Shown piece after piece: positions 37,231 to 50,423 of a stretch of DNA of 64,000 nucleotides; positions within the stretch are counted from its first letter, which is position 1, and each line of letters begins with the position of its first letter. A program made the position numbers and the translations under genes. The notes under the pieces were generated by a model. The model was given only the letters and a program-made list of their open reading frames with translations, did not search any database and was not told where the DNA came from. The stretch is from Rosa chinensis (lineage: Eukaryota; Streptophyta; Magnoliopsida; Rosales; Rosaceae). Location of the stretch: positions 22,394,001 to 22,458,000 of the forward strand of contig NC_037090.1 in NCBI RefSeq assembly GCF_002994745.2, read 5' to 3'.

Positions 37231-37494
37231 CTACTATTCCCAGCTTCTGGTGGTTCAACGAAATACTTGTACAGTATGCTCAGTTGATGAAGAAACTACA
37301 AGAGCTCTAATTTTCTTAACTAGCTGGCCAATTAGAACGACATCAACCAATTTATAATTTTTTTTAAAATAATAGAGAATTAGACGATATCAGCCCCTCG
37401 TTAGCAGTCTTGCGAGATGTGCCTACCCTCTTCAAAAGAGGAGAGGACTGCTACACCCTAAAACCCACCACCCATCCCTCCGTTATATATTATT

Positions 37495-39382
37495 AAAAAA
37501 GAAAAAGAAAATACATCATTGGGAGAGGGGACCAAGACCTCTCCCGAAAAAGAAGAATACAATTTGAGACTACAAAACTCAAATGATAGTACCATGGCCT
37601 CCCAAAAAGAAAACCCGTAGAGCAACCGATCTCTCTAACCAATAACATAGCAGCGAAAGAGTCAAACAGCCAGAGCACCATGCCAACTCGCAGGAGCAAA
37701 TTTAGAGGACACCACCCAAAAGTTACAAAAAAGATTGGTAGTGTTAATGGCCTACACAGCCACAATATCTTGACAAGTACCTAATTGGAAGCCATGACCA
37801 TGAGAAAGCCCAACAGTAGGCATAATAGTTGACAACATTGCACGAACTGACTCATGGATGGCATGCTTAGAAACTATGTCCACATGCTTAGAAATTATTT
37901 CCATTAAGTCCATGAAATACCCACCGTCAACCGCGTTGATAGGGATAACCCAATGAATCATAGAAGAATTCTTACATACGACAGCCGCACGGATAGAAGA
38001 ATTCTTACATACGGCAACCGCACCACGGATAGAAGAATTCTTACATACGGCAGCCGCACCACGTGGCCGTGCGGCTGTCCAATCAAAACCCACCAAATTT
38101 CTTAGTGTTCCGAAACTGCCCCTGTTTTTTAAAGTGAAATACCCAAAATACCCCCTGCTAAGAACCTGATTGGGCAGCCCTACCACGTGTCCTATACGCA
38201 CGCCCTACGTAAGATCTCTGAATCATAATGCAAAGGTAACCAAATCACTGGAGGTGGGGAAGCAAACCACTTCAATGAAGAATAAATTAATCCCAAATTC
38301 GCCATAGAGTCTACAACCATGTTATCCTCACGATAAATATGGGAGCATCTAATCTCCATACTATGCATTTGAGTCAAGCAATTAAGCCAATGAGTCCATA
38401 TAGACCACGGAGGCTAAAAAACCCGAGAATAAATACATTGAAGAACACCGATTGAATCACTTTCCAGCCAGAGATGATACCATCCACTTTTAAAAGCAAG
38501 ATCAATTCCAATGATTACTGCAAGAAGCTTTGCAAAGAAAGAAGTTAGAACCCCAAGAGCTTGGCAGAAGCCATCCTGAAAAATACCACTAGCATTTCTA
38601 AACACACCACCACAAGCAGCAGGCCTCGACTTTCCCTTAGCCAGACCATCTGTATTTAATTTTAGCCACGGAGAGAGCGGAGGATGCCAGATAACCATAC
38701 GAGGCGCATGACATTGGCGCGATAGAGGGGCAACTCTCAAAGCAGCAAGTAATTGCCTATCAACTGTACCAATAGCATAACTAGGAATATAAGGTCCTAC
38801 ATGCATAATCCAAGCTTTGACAGAGCAAGAAACTTATCAAAGGAAGGGAACCTTAATATCAAACAAGAGCCTATTCTGAGCCTTCCAAATAGCCATCAAA
38901 ACAAATTAAAAGAATAGCAGAACATTATATAACTGAGGGGAAAAAGATTTGCCCACTAGCACACCCCAAAAAAATTGGATTGAACCTTGAGTTGAAGTGC
39001 AGTACCAAAATTGCTTGCAAGCCATTGCTAGACACTTTGAGCAAAAGGACAATGAAAGAATAAATGCACTGCAACTTCAAATGCAGAAAGACATATATGA
39101 CAAATCGGCACCATTGGAACACCAGGGCGTTGCAATTGGACTGCTGTAGGAAGACGATCATACAAAAAGCGCCAAGCCAAAAGAGAATACCATGGGGGAA
39201 TGAACTTTTTCCAAATAACACCTGCCCAGGCACAGATGGGACATTTTTGCCAAATATGGTTGTAGCCATCTGAAAATGTAAGACCACCTGAGACAGAAGG
39301 CTCCCAGATTAAAATATATCTTCCTGTGTCAGTTGGGATAGGCATATTTACAATCTCAGTAGCAATATTAGGAAAATAAGTA
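37495..39382 (-). pseudogene. LINE, 3' segment: zf-RVT and RNase H
   Basis: On the minus strand the segment continues the LINE ORF2 after the RT: YFPNIATEIVNMPIPTDTGR (39383 downward), the zf-RVT region (WKKFIPPWYSLLAWRFLYDR, CHICLSAFEVAVHLFFHCPF) and an RNase H-like domain (LKLNTDGLAKGKSRPAACGG at about 38660, LWLESDSIGVL, HIYREDNMVVDSMANLG at about 38330). It ends in an A-rich tail near 37495. Several frame breaks make it inactive. A three-copy minisatellite at 37960-38060 lies in the C-terminal region. Confidence 0.88.
37960..38060. repeat. three-copy 33-36 bp tandem repeat inside the LINE
   Basis: Copies each begin ATAGAAGAATTCTTACATAC followed by a GGCAGCCGCACCACGG-type tail. On the minus strand they encode a repeated AVCKNSSIR peptide. 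The last copy forms a hairpin CCGCACCACGTGGCCGTGCGG-like structure (about 38055-38075). Confidence 0.9.
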
Positions 39383-40614
39383 CACAACTACAAAAAGTTA
39401 ATCACACAACGGAACAGAAATCATCTGTTGTGTGTTTAAGTAAGCTTTATTGCACAATGGTACTTGTTATATTCTGTTGTGTGAATGCCAACAAAGTGAA
39501 AACTTTTTTATCAAAACTACATTGCACAACGGAAATGAAGTAATGTCTGTCGTCTGAGTCTTAAAAAATTTAGCGGCAGATTTCCCTCCACTTTGGAGTC
39601 TTGGTTGACTCTTGAAACACTGAAATTTGGGCTACTAGGACAACGGGTTTGACTATTTCCGTTGTGTGATTGAAAAACTAAGCATCGGAGTTTAAGAAAG
39701 CTTGCTTGAATGTCTTCCCCTACATAGGCCTAGTGCAAACTGTTGTAATTGTACAATAGATTTAAGTTTTTCTGTTGTGTGAAGATGGAACTGGGCAGCA
39801 ACATTTTGAACCAAAATGCTAAAGGCGCCATGTTTCTCTCCATGATTTCACATTTTGATTTTTAGTGTTGCACTCAGACGACAGTTGGTGAGATTTCTGT
39901 TGTGTGAATAACTTTGAGAATTTATTACTAGGTTTAAACAAAAGAAAACAAAGCCTTCCACCCAGTCCTCTCTCAACGCTCGACACTCTCTCGACACGAA
40001 ACAAAATCTCAGTCCTCTCTCATGAACCCTAAATCTCAGTCCTCTCTCACACTCCTCCTCCACCTTTCTTCCCCGATATACCAACCCAAATCCCTATATC
40101 TCCTCCTCCTTACTCTCAAATCCTCAAATCTCCTCCTCCTCGCCTTCAAAGTATGGTCAATTGAAGAGATGCAGAAGACTAACAGACTGTTCAAGCTCCT
40201 TGTCACGAAACTCTAACAGACTAACATCTCCATGGCCGCCAACCGCGCTACCATATCTTCTCTGCCGTAGTGAAGAATGACCATGTCCACTCTCAAAGCC
40301 TGAATCTCCCTCGTCACCGTACTCACCACCCAAGCCTCCTCTGTCTCCCAGTGACATATATGTTCAAATCCCTTTCCCACAATCTAAAATTTTCCTTGAT
40401 TTTCAGGTTTAGTTGGTTCCGATTTGGTTTTAACATTGGTGTTTTCTTTCTTGTTGTTGCAGTTTTACTTGATTGGCCACCAAGACAGCCAAGTACGTCT
40501 TCCCAAGTAGTTCGAGGCTCGGACTCTCGAGGAAGCTCTCATGTCAGGTATTGTTTTTGGGTTGATTCCGATTCCAATTAGGGGAATCCTAAATCCCAGT
40601 TCCTATATAAACTC

Positions 40615-40695
<81 letters not shown>

Positions 40696-43600
40696 CTGAG
40701 TCAGCGTTTCTGCTTTTCCTAGTCTTTGATCACCGTCTGAATTTTCTTTCTTCAATGCCACCGTAGCCATTAGTTGGGCTTTACTTTACCCTTTTAAATT
40801 CATCTTGCTATATCTGATTCCTTGCATAATTGGGAATTTAGGGTTTGCTTGTTTCGGTTTAGTGATATAATTGGGAGAATGGAAGGCCTTAATAGTGCAA
40901 ATCTTCTTGGTGTTTGGTTTTTGTTGCGGTGGTTTCAGTTTTAGCAGTTTGTGGGCCGGCCCTATATTGGAGGTTCAAGAAGGGTGTTTAGTTGGGTGAT
41001 GCCAAATCTTCTTGCCTAACTTGCAATTGTGATTACCCTCCTCCTTCGTCCCTACTCAAAATTGCTCCGAGTAACCCTCTTATCTCTATGTAAATGGCCG
41101 GGTTTTAATTTGGTTTAGATTATGAATGTTTGTGTTGTGATTCTATGTTTCTGGAAAGTTTGGTTCTTTGTGGATTGGAATGAAATTGAAGGGCACCCAT
41201 GTCATCAGTTTGGGGTTTGGATCCTTGTTAGTGCTAGTTTTTTTATTTGGAGCTGCTCATATGATGCCCAATTCAGATTTAGATTTACTGTTTGATTTAA
41301 GTAAAGTTGAGCTCTTGGTATTGCATTATGAATTTCAAACTATTTAGCTTATGATTGATTTATAATATTGAAGCCCAGTTCTCTTTTGTAGTTTCTTGTC
41401 CATTTTTTTTAAGTTGAGAAATGTGCAATGCTTAGCTTAGGTCCCATATCAATTCTTTCTATTCAATTAAGCTGGTGTTTTGGGGATTAGATTGTTCACT
41501 CTAACTAGAGCGTGGATTAGATTCCCTTAATTATATCCTGTGGAAGAAGAAGGAGTTTACAAAATTTGTCTTTTTTGTGGAAAAGGTGAATTAATATGAA
41601 TGTTCCAGTGTAGTCATTCCTTGTTTAGTTTGAAGTTAATTGCTGTATTGTAATATTGATTGCCTGTCTGCTATTATGCTTTTTATGTCCCAGAAAAGAA
41701 AATATTTTTTGTGCAGTAATGACATAGTATATGTGACAGAAGCTCAGGTAAATGATTATGGTTAGTGGAACTAGTACGAATGCTTGCTTTGTGGAAGTTT
41801 GGCAGAGAATTATTCTGTTGTATTATTGGGCATCTTGGTTGAGTTTTTTTGTTTTGATGCTTGATTTGGTATTCCCTTGTAGTTTAAAGGTAGTCAAACC
41901 CCAAACTTTTGATTTAGGCATTATAGGATGCCCTTTTGAGAAGTAATTTGCCATGTAGTGAAAAAGCTAGATGGGAATTAAATCAAATGTTTCACATTTA
42001 TACGAACGTATGCAAACACACTTGTGCACATATCATTTAATATGGTTACTATTGATTTCTAAAGTGATGTGTACTTGATATATTCTGGAAACATATTATT
42101 AGTTCCATGGGTCACTCATTATGATGATGACCAGAAAAGTTTCAATTGATTTTAAGAATGCTGTCATTCAATGCAGACATCACATGTAATTTACCATAGG
42201 ACTTTACCATAGGACCAATTTTCTGTCCGTAAAATTTGGCCGCCTGTTCTGTGTTTGTAGTGTCTATAAACTGTGTTTCCTAAAATGATTTCTCTGGAGC
42301 TGCCTGGGTTGTAAGTGGAAGATAAACTAGGGAAAGAAGAGCTAGGCAGCCTATCGACTCATCCTGTATAGTTTACCCACAGTTTACCACTTTACTAGGC
42401 ATGTGCATATTAATGTAATCATGATTTCTTACCAGGTACTTCCAAGAATTAATCCAATGATAGTTTGTCCTAAAGTTCTTGAAGATCAGGTAAGTTGCAG
42501 CTTTGCGACTTCTAGATTTGTTTGGTAATGCACATTTCTCTATAAAAATGTGTTTGACTTTGTCATGTCTTTAGTAATTGATAGAGTAGACTGACAAATT
42601 GAAGATTTCATTAGTTAGGGTGATCTAGTTTTTCCTATTAGATCTTTCCTTAGGCTATGAAATTATAGTTATTCTTTACCAGTTTGGCAAAGGATTCATC
42701 TATACCACTGAAGCAAACTGATTTGTGTAAAATTTGTGTGCTGAGTTCTATCTTTAAACTATTGATGATATAAGAGTATTGATGATATAGTTTTACAGGA
42801 ATTTACATATATAGAATGTGCTATCTAGCAACAGGAGTCTAGTGCTTTTCGTTGCCCATAGTTGATTAGGTTGGCAGCAATTTACCCCAAGGGCAATTTC
42901 TTAACACCTTTTGTGGCTTTCTTTCTTACATTTTTTTTTCCCTAATGAGATGGACTAGATCTTGGATCCAACTATTACCTTGTTACTGTAGTTTTCTTTA
43001 CCTTTTTCTATCATTCAAATGGTTCATTGTGTAAATGGCTTTGATTGCAACCTGACTTAGAAGCAAGTAAAATATGTTCAAGAACACATTCCAATATGGG
43101 TTTCTCTCCATTCCATGCAGCCTTTTGTATGTCTCGACCTCTTTTGCTCTTGTGTTTTCAGTTTTCATTTATCATACTTGTTGTAATCTTGATGCTTAAC
43201 CTGTGCATTTTTCTGGATAATTAGGAGCAAACATTTCCAGATATAGGATAAAGAAGGTGAGTCCGGACAACCTAGTAATAAACTTCTGACATGCTTTTTA
43301 AATTTCAAGTACTTTTATATGTTCTTGTCTCTCGAATATGGTCTGGACTGAAGAAGCAGCTCCTTAGTTTCTTTTTTTGCTCGGTCTAAGTTTCTTTGAA
43401 TCTGAAATAAGTCTTAAGGCCTTGTGCTGCCAGTTAAAACTTATATAGGCTTCTATAGGCTTATTTGGATCTTAAATAAGTTTGAATCGGTAGCTCAAGG
43501 ATTAAAGTGGTATGTTTTTCTTAAAGTTAATATCAGGGGGTGCATAATCACAGGCCATGTTACTTTTTTATATGCAGAAATATGATGCTGACCTAGCGGC

Positions 43601-44640
43601 AAAGGCAGCTGCTGTAACTGTCTGGGCATCCAAGTTGGGTGTGGATTGCATTTAGGAGATGAATCTAGAGCTAATGTTGCACAAGATAATGAACTTATCC
43701 ATTAGAATCCTCAAGCATATGCTGCACGAGATGAAAATTGGATTGCTCGTATTGCAGCATTACTTATGAGTGAGGATTGAACACAATCTTGTATAGCTTA
43801 TGAAATTAGAAGGCTTAGTTCAATGAAATGTTTAAATGCTTGTAATGTTGTATATGGTGAATCAATTGGAGTTTGTTTGATGTATCAAAGTTACTTTTAA
43901 CATTAATATAAAATTATTGTTTATTGGTAATAATCTCTAGCATTGAATTTGTACAATTTCACCTAGCATTGATCTCATACAACACAATACAAAACAATGT
44001 GTTGTATGACTGTAAAGAATTCAAAACTAAGGCTTCTCTTACAACAGTCATTGGCTATTAGTCAGTTTGATTACAATAATCACACCACAACTAACTAAAT
44101 ATAGTTGTTGTGTGAACTAACAACCAACAACAAAAAAAAACAAAATTCTGTTGTATGAGATTCATAACATACAACAGAAATAATCTCATCTCCATTGTCT
44201 GAGCAAATCATCAGACAAGGGAGATACTTTCACTTCGGTTGTGTGTTACTTACCTCAGACAAAAAAAAAAAGAGTTATACATGTTGTCTGTTATTAATCT
44301 CAGACAACAGAGAATGAGTTATATCTATTGTGTGTTATGAATCTCAGACAACAAAGAATAAGTCATACCTGTTGTGTGTTATGAATCTCAGACAACGACA
44401 AAATTTCATTTTCTGTTGTCTGAATGTGTCGAGGCATCACCGCGCATGCCATGCCAGGCACATGCTGCGCAGAACTCACACAACATAAATAAGTATTTGT
44501 GTTGAGCAAATTATTATCACACAACGGTGAAATCACCGTTGTCTGATTTTTCAATCACACAACACTCACTTAGACCACTGTGAGCTTGGTCATCACACAA
44601 CACAAATCTACCGTCGTCTGATGACCTTTTTGTAGTAGTG
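39383..44640. mobile_element. non-autonomous CACTA element, 5.26 kb, inserted in the LINE
   Basis: The left end is CACAACTACAAAAAG and the right end, inverted, is CACTACTACAAAAAGG. GTA flanks both sides (39380-39382, 44641-44643). Removing the element and one GTA restores the LINE frame PQKFTT|YFPNIATE. Subterminal arrays carry CACACAACGGAA, TTCTGTTGTGTG and CTCAGACAACAGAGAAT-like repeats at both ends (39400-39900 and 43930-44630). No CACTA transposase was recognised. Microsatellites (CT)n(AT)n lie at about 40618-40692. Possible captured exons lie near 40022-40580 and 43580-43780. Confidence 0.93.
42430..43780 (+). other. exon-like blocks in the second CACTA element, source unknown
   Basis: About 42437-42490 follows an acceptor (accag) and reads VLPRINPMIVCPKVLEDQ before gtaagt. 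About 43578-43654 follows gcag and reads KYDADLAAKAAAVTVWASKL, then GVDCI and a stop. A trailing frame near 43700-43778 reads QAYAARDENWIARIAALLMS. The blocks may be captured gene exons or remnants of an element-encoded protein. I recognise neither. Confidence 0.35.
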
Positions 44641-46324
44641 GTAGTGAACTTTTGGGGTAGTGACCACTCCTGATTAACAATAAAATTTGCTACCGTGGTA
44701 AACAAACTACGATCTAGGACAGTGGCCTGTAAAGCATCCAAAATACGCACATTTAGCCATTTATCTGCCCAAAAAGAAACTGAAGTACCATCACCAATAA
44801 CCCAGCGACTATTATAGTGAATCATAGGCAAGGCTAACTTAAAACCATGCCAAATAGTGGAACTATAATAGGGAAAATTGAGACACCAAGTAGAAAGCTT
44901 GAAACGACTTCTCACAAAGGCACCCCAAAAAGAATCTGAGGTCATTGTCTCCCATGTAAACTATAATAACACAGTTGAGTTCAAAGTGGAAAAATGGCGT
45001 AAACCAAGCCCCTCCCCTCTTTTTTCGGAGCTCACACCCGTCTCCATTGAACAATCACTAACTTACGAGAATAAAGATCACCATACCATATAAAATTACG
45101 TGCACAAGCAGTGAGATGCTTAAGAAGAGAGGCAGGCCATAGATAAACTGAAAAGCTGTGGACAAGCATGCTTTGGAACACAGACTGAACTAACTGAACT
45201 CTTCCCGCCATGGAAAGCAGCTTCCCTTTCCAACCTTCTAATTTAGACTTGGCTCTGTCAACAATAGCTTGGAGGTGAATCTGACGCGGTTTACCTTTAA
45301 AAATTGGCACACCAAGATAGGTAAAAGGCGCAGTAGCAAATTTAAAATTCAGCACCCTCTCCACTGAGCCTCTGCGATGAGATGCTGAAGCACCAAGATA
45401 GAAAGTGCTCTTTCCCTCATTAACATATTGACCTCAAGCAGCCTAGTAATAATTGAGAAAAGAACGTAAATTACCTAGGGACCGGGAATCTCCATGACAA
45501 AAAATGAACTGATCATCAGCATACAGAACATGGGTGAGAGGCTCACAATCGCGTGGAGTTGATATATATTTAATTTTTCCTGACTAAAAAAGAGAACAGA
45601 TACCACGACTTAGAGCCTCCTCAGCAAGGCAGAAAAGCAATGGTGAAAGCGGGACTCCTTGTCGCACACCCCGCGAACATGAGAAACAACCATGTGGAGA
45701 ACCGTTAATGAGCACTGATAAGTGAGCAGAGCCAAGTATGGTACGGACCCAATCCACGAAGACACTAGAGAAACCAAACCTTAATAGAACTGCCGTGAAG
45801 AATTCCCACTTTAAAGTATCAAAAGCCTTTGCAATGTCCACTTTTATCCCAATGTTACCACAAAAAATCTTCCGGTCCAAGAGATTAAACCCCTCCGATA
45901 CCAAACCAATACAATCTGAAATACGGCGACCCGGTAGAAAGGTTGTTTGCTGAGGGTAAATAATCCTAGATGTTATAGGGCCTAGCCGAGAAGCCAAAAC
46001 TTTTGGAATAATCTTAAAAAGAAAATTAGCCAAAGCAATTGGTCTAAATTGAGTAACTCGATCAGCTCCATCCACTTTAGGAATGAGAACAATAAAGTTA
46101 CTGTTAGGCTGTTAGCATTAGGATAAAGCCAATTTTTTTAGAAGAAATCCTCGACAAAAGCAACCACATCCTCTCCCACAATATCCCAGCAATATTGGTA
46201 AAAAGAACCCAGGAAAACCGTCTGGACCTGGAGCACTTGAAGGATTCATGGAGAAAACTGCCTGCTTAATTTCGTCTGCAGATGGAAGAGAAGAAAGTAG
46301 AACATTCTCTTCTGAAGAAACTAA
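44641..46324 (-). pseudogene. LINE, middle segment: reverse transcriptase
   Basis: On the minus strand: DEIKQAVFSMNPSSAPGPDG (about 46260), FRPIALANFLFKIIPKVLAS (about 46040), FLPGRRISDCIGL (about 45930), GVRQGVPLSPLLFCLAEEAL (about 45660), YADDQFIF (about 45515) and FTYLGVPIFKGKP (about 45320) followed by the thumb region. These are RT motifs in the order of plant L1-type LINEs. The frame is broken several times (for example near 45400-45584 and 46120). Its two ends abut the CACTA and Harbinger insertions exactly. Confidence 0.92.
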
Positions 46325-46875
46325 GGCCCAATTTGGGATTGCTGTGCTGCGAGAAGAAGCACTTCTGATGTTGCTGCGAGAAGAAGCACTTCTGATATTG
46401 CTGCAAGAAGAAGCAGCTGATGTGTTTGGTAAACTGTTTTTAAAAGTGCTGTGTGAACCAAAAGCAATTTCTGAGTGTTTGGTAAATTGTAAGTAAAAAG
46501 TGCTTTGGTTTGGTATAATTACCAAAATGGGCATAGATGATAAAAGATGCTACTAAACTACATAACTTTGTTTTATGATTATGTAACTATACCAAATTAA
46601 ATAATTTCTCATGTATTGTCCTTGTACACTAGTTTAAATTATCAATTCATCACTTTTATCTCAATATGTATATTAATTCTACAAATTATATAAGCAATTT
46701 TAGTTTTTTGTAATTTGTTTGCTTATATATTGCTTGGATCAAATAAAAGATTACATTAAACCCTTAAATATTATACAAATGAGTTGAGAATATTACACAA
46801 AACATGCCCCCACCATGGTATACGGGAAACATTACACAAAATGTATTAAAGTCAATACAACTTTGCAACTAAATG

Positions 46876-49312
46876 CTAAGTAGATGCATTCATTAGACTT
46901 TGTGCAATTGTATTTCTTAACATCTCCTTTTCTTGTCTTCCCGAACCATCTTCTTCATATGCATTGTCTTCTATTTCTTCATTGTTGTCTTCACTTGAGT
47001 AATCTTCACTTTTATCAAAATCATGATCTTGTTGAGCATATCTTCTTATGTAGTTATGAAGAGCCATTGTAGCAATAACTATTTTCACTTGTTTATCATA
47101 AGGAAAGCTTGGCATATCACGTAAAATACTCCACTTTTTTTTCCATACCCCAAAAGTGCGCTCAATAACACTCCTACGTGAAGAATGTGCATGATTAAAT
47201 ATTTCTTTATGACCTGTCGGTTCATCACCTCTACGAAAATGTGGAAGGTGATACCGCTCACCTTTATACGGTCCTAAAAAACCTTTCATTTGTGGGTATC
47301 CGGCATCCACCACATAATATTTTCCTGAAATTAAAAGTTATAATGAATGTTTGATTATGATATAATTTAGGATTTTTTTTTTTTTTTTGAATAAAGGGCG
47401 GTGCGGCTGCCCTCAAGCCTTGATTAGAGAAACTATCAAATACAAGGGGGGACAATGAGCCAAAACCCCTTATTACAATAAGCATCTAGAGAACATCCTG
47501 ACATACTATCATGAGTCTCTACTAAACAACTGTATTCAACAAAGCACCAACTAGCAAAGAGCGCTCGACTGGCGACTCTATTTGCTTCACAGCGGTGACA
47601 CAACGGAAAGATAACTTGATCTGCAACTCGACTACAGCATAGCATAATGTCCATACACACAGCTTTCCCATCATGTTGCCACTGGAACATATATCCAGTG
47701 ACACGTAGTTTCACCCTACCACTAGGAGGCAGCGACCATTTGACAAAGCAAGGAACTCGCCGCCTACCTAGAGCAGTCACGTTACTGTCACTAGGAGGTT
47801 GCGACCATTTGCTAACGCAAGGAACCCGCCGCCTACCTAGAACAGACAAGGCACACCAAGTGCAAACACCGGCACGAAGCCCATCTCGTCCTACCAACCT
47901 ATAGCAGTGACTTATTATAAACAGTAAACAAGCATAAATAAAATGAAAAACACAAATAACACATTTAGCCCAAGCCAGGCCCAAGAAGGGAGCCCAAACC
48001 CAAGCAACAATCCAAGGAAGAGGAAGCCCATCAACTGCCAGCCAGGCCTGGCCCAACTCCCCCACAGCCGCCACTGTCAGGACCTGCATAGCGCCGCCCC
48101 GCCACCTTCGCCGGAATGATGTTAACGATCCGGCATCTCCGACGCACCTAGGGATCCTGTCATTCCAGATCGGAGCCAAGCCTTGCAAAAAGGCCGTCCT
48201 CGTTGAACCAGGGAGAAGCCATCGTCGTTGCCCACCCGAATCAGGATCTAACGATCCAACCCAGATCGGGACGCTCTGAATATACCACGCCGCACCACCT
48301 GGCCTCCGCCGAAACGTTGATCTGGTCCGACGATTGGGCCATCGAAGAGGGAACCCGATCCAGCCAACAGATATGATCTTCCTCCCCTCTCTGACATCCA
48401 CCGTGATCTCCCCAATCGAAACGTTGATTGATGGATCCGGCCTCACACCCAACTCACGCGGAGTCGACAATAGCCCTAGTGGAAAGCCGATAAAAATACT
48501 CTACTGTCATGGGCACTGCCTTCCCACCCTGCACATGCAAATGTGAATTGCATGTTGAAGTTGCATATAGCCAAAATATTTTGGGTGGGTGTTCCTTTTC
48601 GGCCAATGTATGGCACTTGGTCACATGGAGAAATTGAAGCTTGAACATGAACACCATCAATAGCGCCAATACAATCCTACAAATTATTTGTAATAGGTAT
48701 TAAAAAAAATTTCTAATTAATGTTGCATAACAAAATAGCAAGCATTTATGTGTGTGTGTGTGATGACATATTCAATTTATATAAATGGAGCAAAAAATCA
48801 AAGCATATAAATCAAAACATTATACATACCTTAAAATGAGGCATGTATCTTGAGTCATTTAGAATTTCATTTGGGATGCTTGTAAATTCGGGATCTTCTG
48901 GCTTTATGAGCACTTTCGCCATATTATAGAAAATCTTGAGCATTTTATCAAAATATCTACTAACCGTCTCACCCGAACGTTGAAAACGCTCTTGTGTATT
49001 CCCATTGGTTTGACCTTGTCCTAAAATATATAGAGACATAGCTAACATTTCAACGGTACTTATGTTTTTTGAACCCTTCAACATCTTCTCAACATCATTC
49101 AATAGCATTAAGAAGCAATTTTTATCCATCCTAAACTGGTTATAACACCTACTTTCATTCCCCTCTAACACTTCCATTAACCAAATATAACCTATTTGGG
49201 AGCTTGTCATACATAGAGTTTTCTGAATGTACTTTTCAAGATAGAGTTGAATAAGACGACCAGTTACACATATAAGTTGGTCTATCTCCTCCTCATCTCC
49301 AGAAGCCTCCAT
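46876..49312 (-). pseudogene. PIF/Harbinger DDE transposase split by a retroposon
   Basis: Exon A 49312-48830 encodes the N-terminal part from MEASGDEEEIDQLIC through QGQTNGNTQERFQRSGETVS to SRYMPHFK before a gtatgt donor. Exon B starts at 48676 (DCIGAIDGVHVQASI, first catalytic Asp; ILAICNFNMQFTFACAGWEG; AHDSRVF) and breaks off near 48479 at the retroposon. Exon C 47324-46876 has YYVVDAGYPQMKGFLGPYKG (second Asp), SVIERTFGVWKKKW (Glu) and an acidic C-terminus. DDE residues are present, but the end of exon B is missing and exon B is interrupted, so the product is dead. It would mobilise Harbinger and related MITEs. Confidence 0.9.
47372..48478 (-). mobile_element. 1.1-kb poly-A retroposon inside the transposase gene
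   Basis: A T-run at about 47372-47389 is the poly-A end of a minus-strand retroposon. The other end is at about 48478, directly after the transposase codons for SAFH. It has no RT. One frame stays open for 344 codons (48470-47436) but lacks an early ATG, has a tryptophan/cysteine/arginine-rich composition, and includes a tandem 23-residue repeat (LGRRRVPC..KWS.PPS). I saw no clear target duplication. Probably an internally deleted LINE-type element carrying its 5' region. Confidence 0.6.
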
Positions 49313-49612
49313 ACTTCACAAAATAAAACCTGCCAATTTATACTTGTTCATCAAATTTCAAAATATAAAATGGCTGTAACAATGAAAGCATAAACATGTA
49401 ATGGAGCAGGAAGCAAAGAATTCAAAGAAACAAACAGAAAGCAATAATTAACAGATGCATCAATATCACTTTCAGCTTAGTAAAATAAAGTACCGTACAC
49501 AATGAACATCACGCAATCTTAGTTCCTGGAAAATCACAAAAATAGAAAGGAGTTCAGCTTAGGTCTAAACAACAAGCAACACACATCTTATTACAAAGTA
49601 GGATCAGCCTAC

Positions 49613-50375
49613 TCAATTTTCAGCTTTTTTCTGATTAAGAATCAGAAACTGGAGCTTGAGATCATCATCTGTCATAATAGAAAACATCTCTCGCTTCTCT
49701 TGAGAGCAGAACAACTCTGTTGCAAACCACCATAGCTTGGTACCAGTTTCTGCTCCTGGTAAAGTTGCAACAACTCGCATCACCTCCTGAATACTAGTTC
49801 CTTGTTCTGTACTAGTAGTACGGACAGATGTAGCTGTACTCCTACTCTCGACTACTTCAACAAGACGATCAATTTGTTTAGACAATTGAGCTGCACCTCC
49901 CACCTTTTCTTTCTTCCCCTTTGGCCCTCCCATAACTCCTTTATCTTTTTTTCTTTATTACGCCCAGTTTGGCACTCCACAGTTTTTCTCTTTTTCCCTC
50001 TTGGTTCACCTTGCTGGTCCATCTCCTCATCATCTCCAGAAATGTCATTATGCTCAGAATCCTCCACCACCTCTTCAATATCTATAGTAGCTGAGGGAAT
50101 CATGACAGAGTGACCTAGGGCTGTGCTACCCCTAAATATGTTATCATAAACAGCCATCATTTCAGGACTAATTCCAACGTCACCAAATTTGCGATACTCT
50201 GGATTGATCTACAAAAGAAGAAGATAAGAGAAGATTGTTACTTATAATAATATTGATTACAAAGATTTCCAGCAAATGCAAACAATAAATATATCTCTAA
50301 TCAAATATATCTCCATCGATAAATTTATTTCTTAAACTTGAATAAGCACAGCTCATAAGCACAGTTCAAAAAATA

Positions 50376-50423
<48 letters not shown>

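Noticed and set aside
45738..45953. Plus-strand frame in the RT region
   Set aside because: Shadow of the minus-strand LINE reverse transcriptase.
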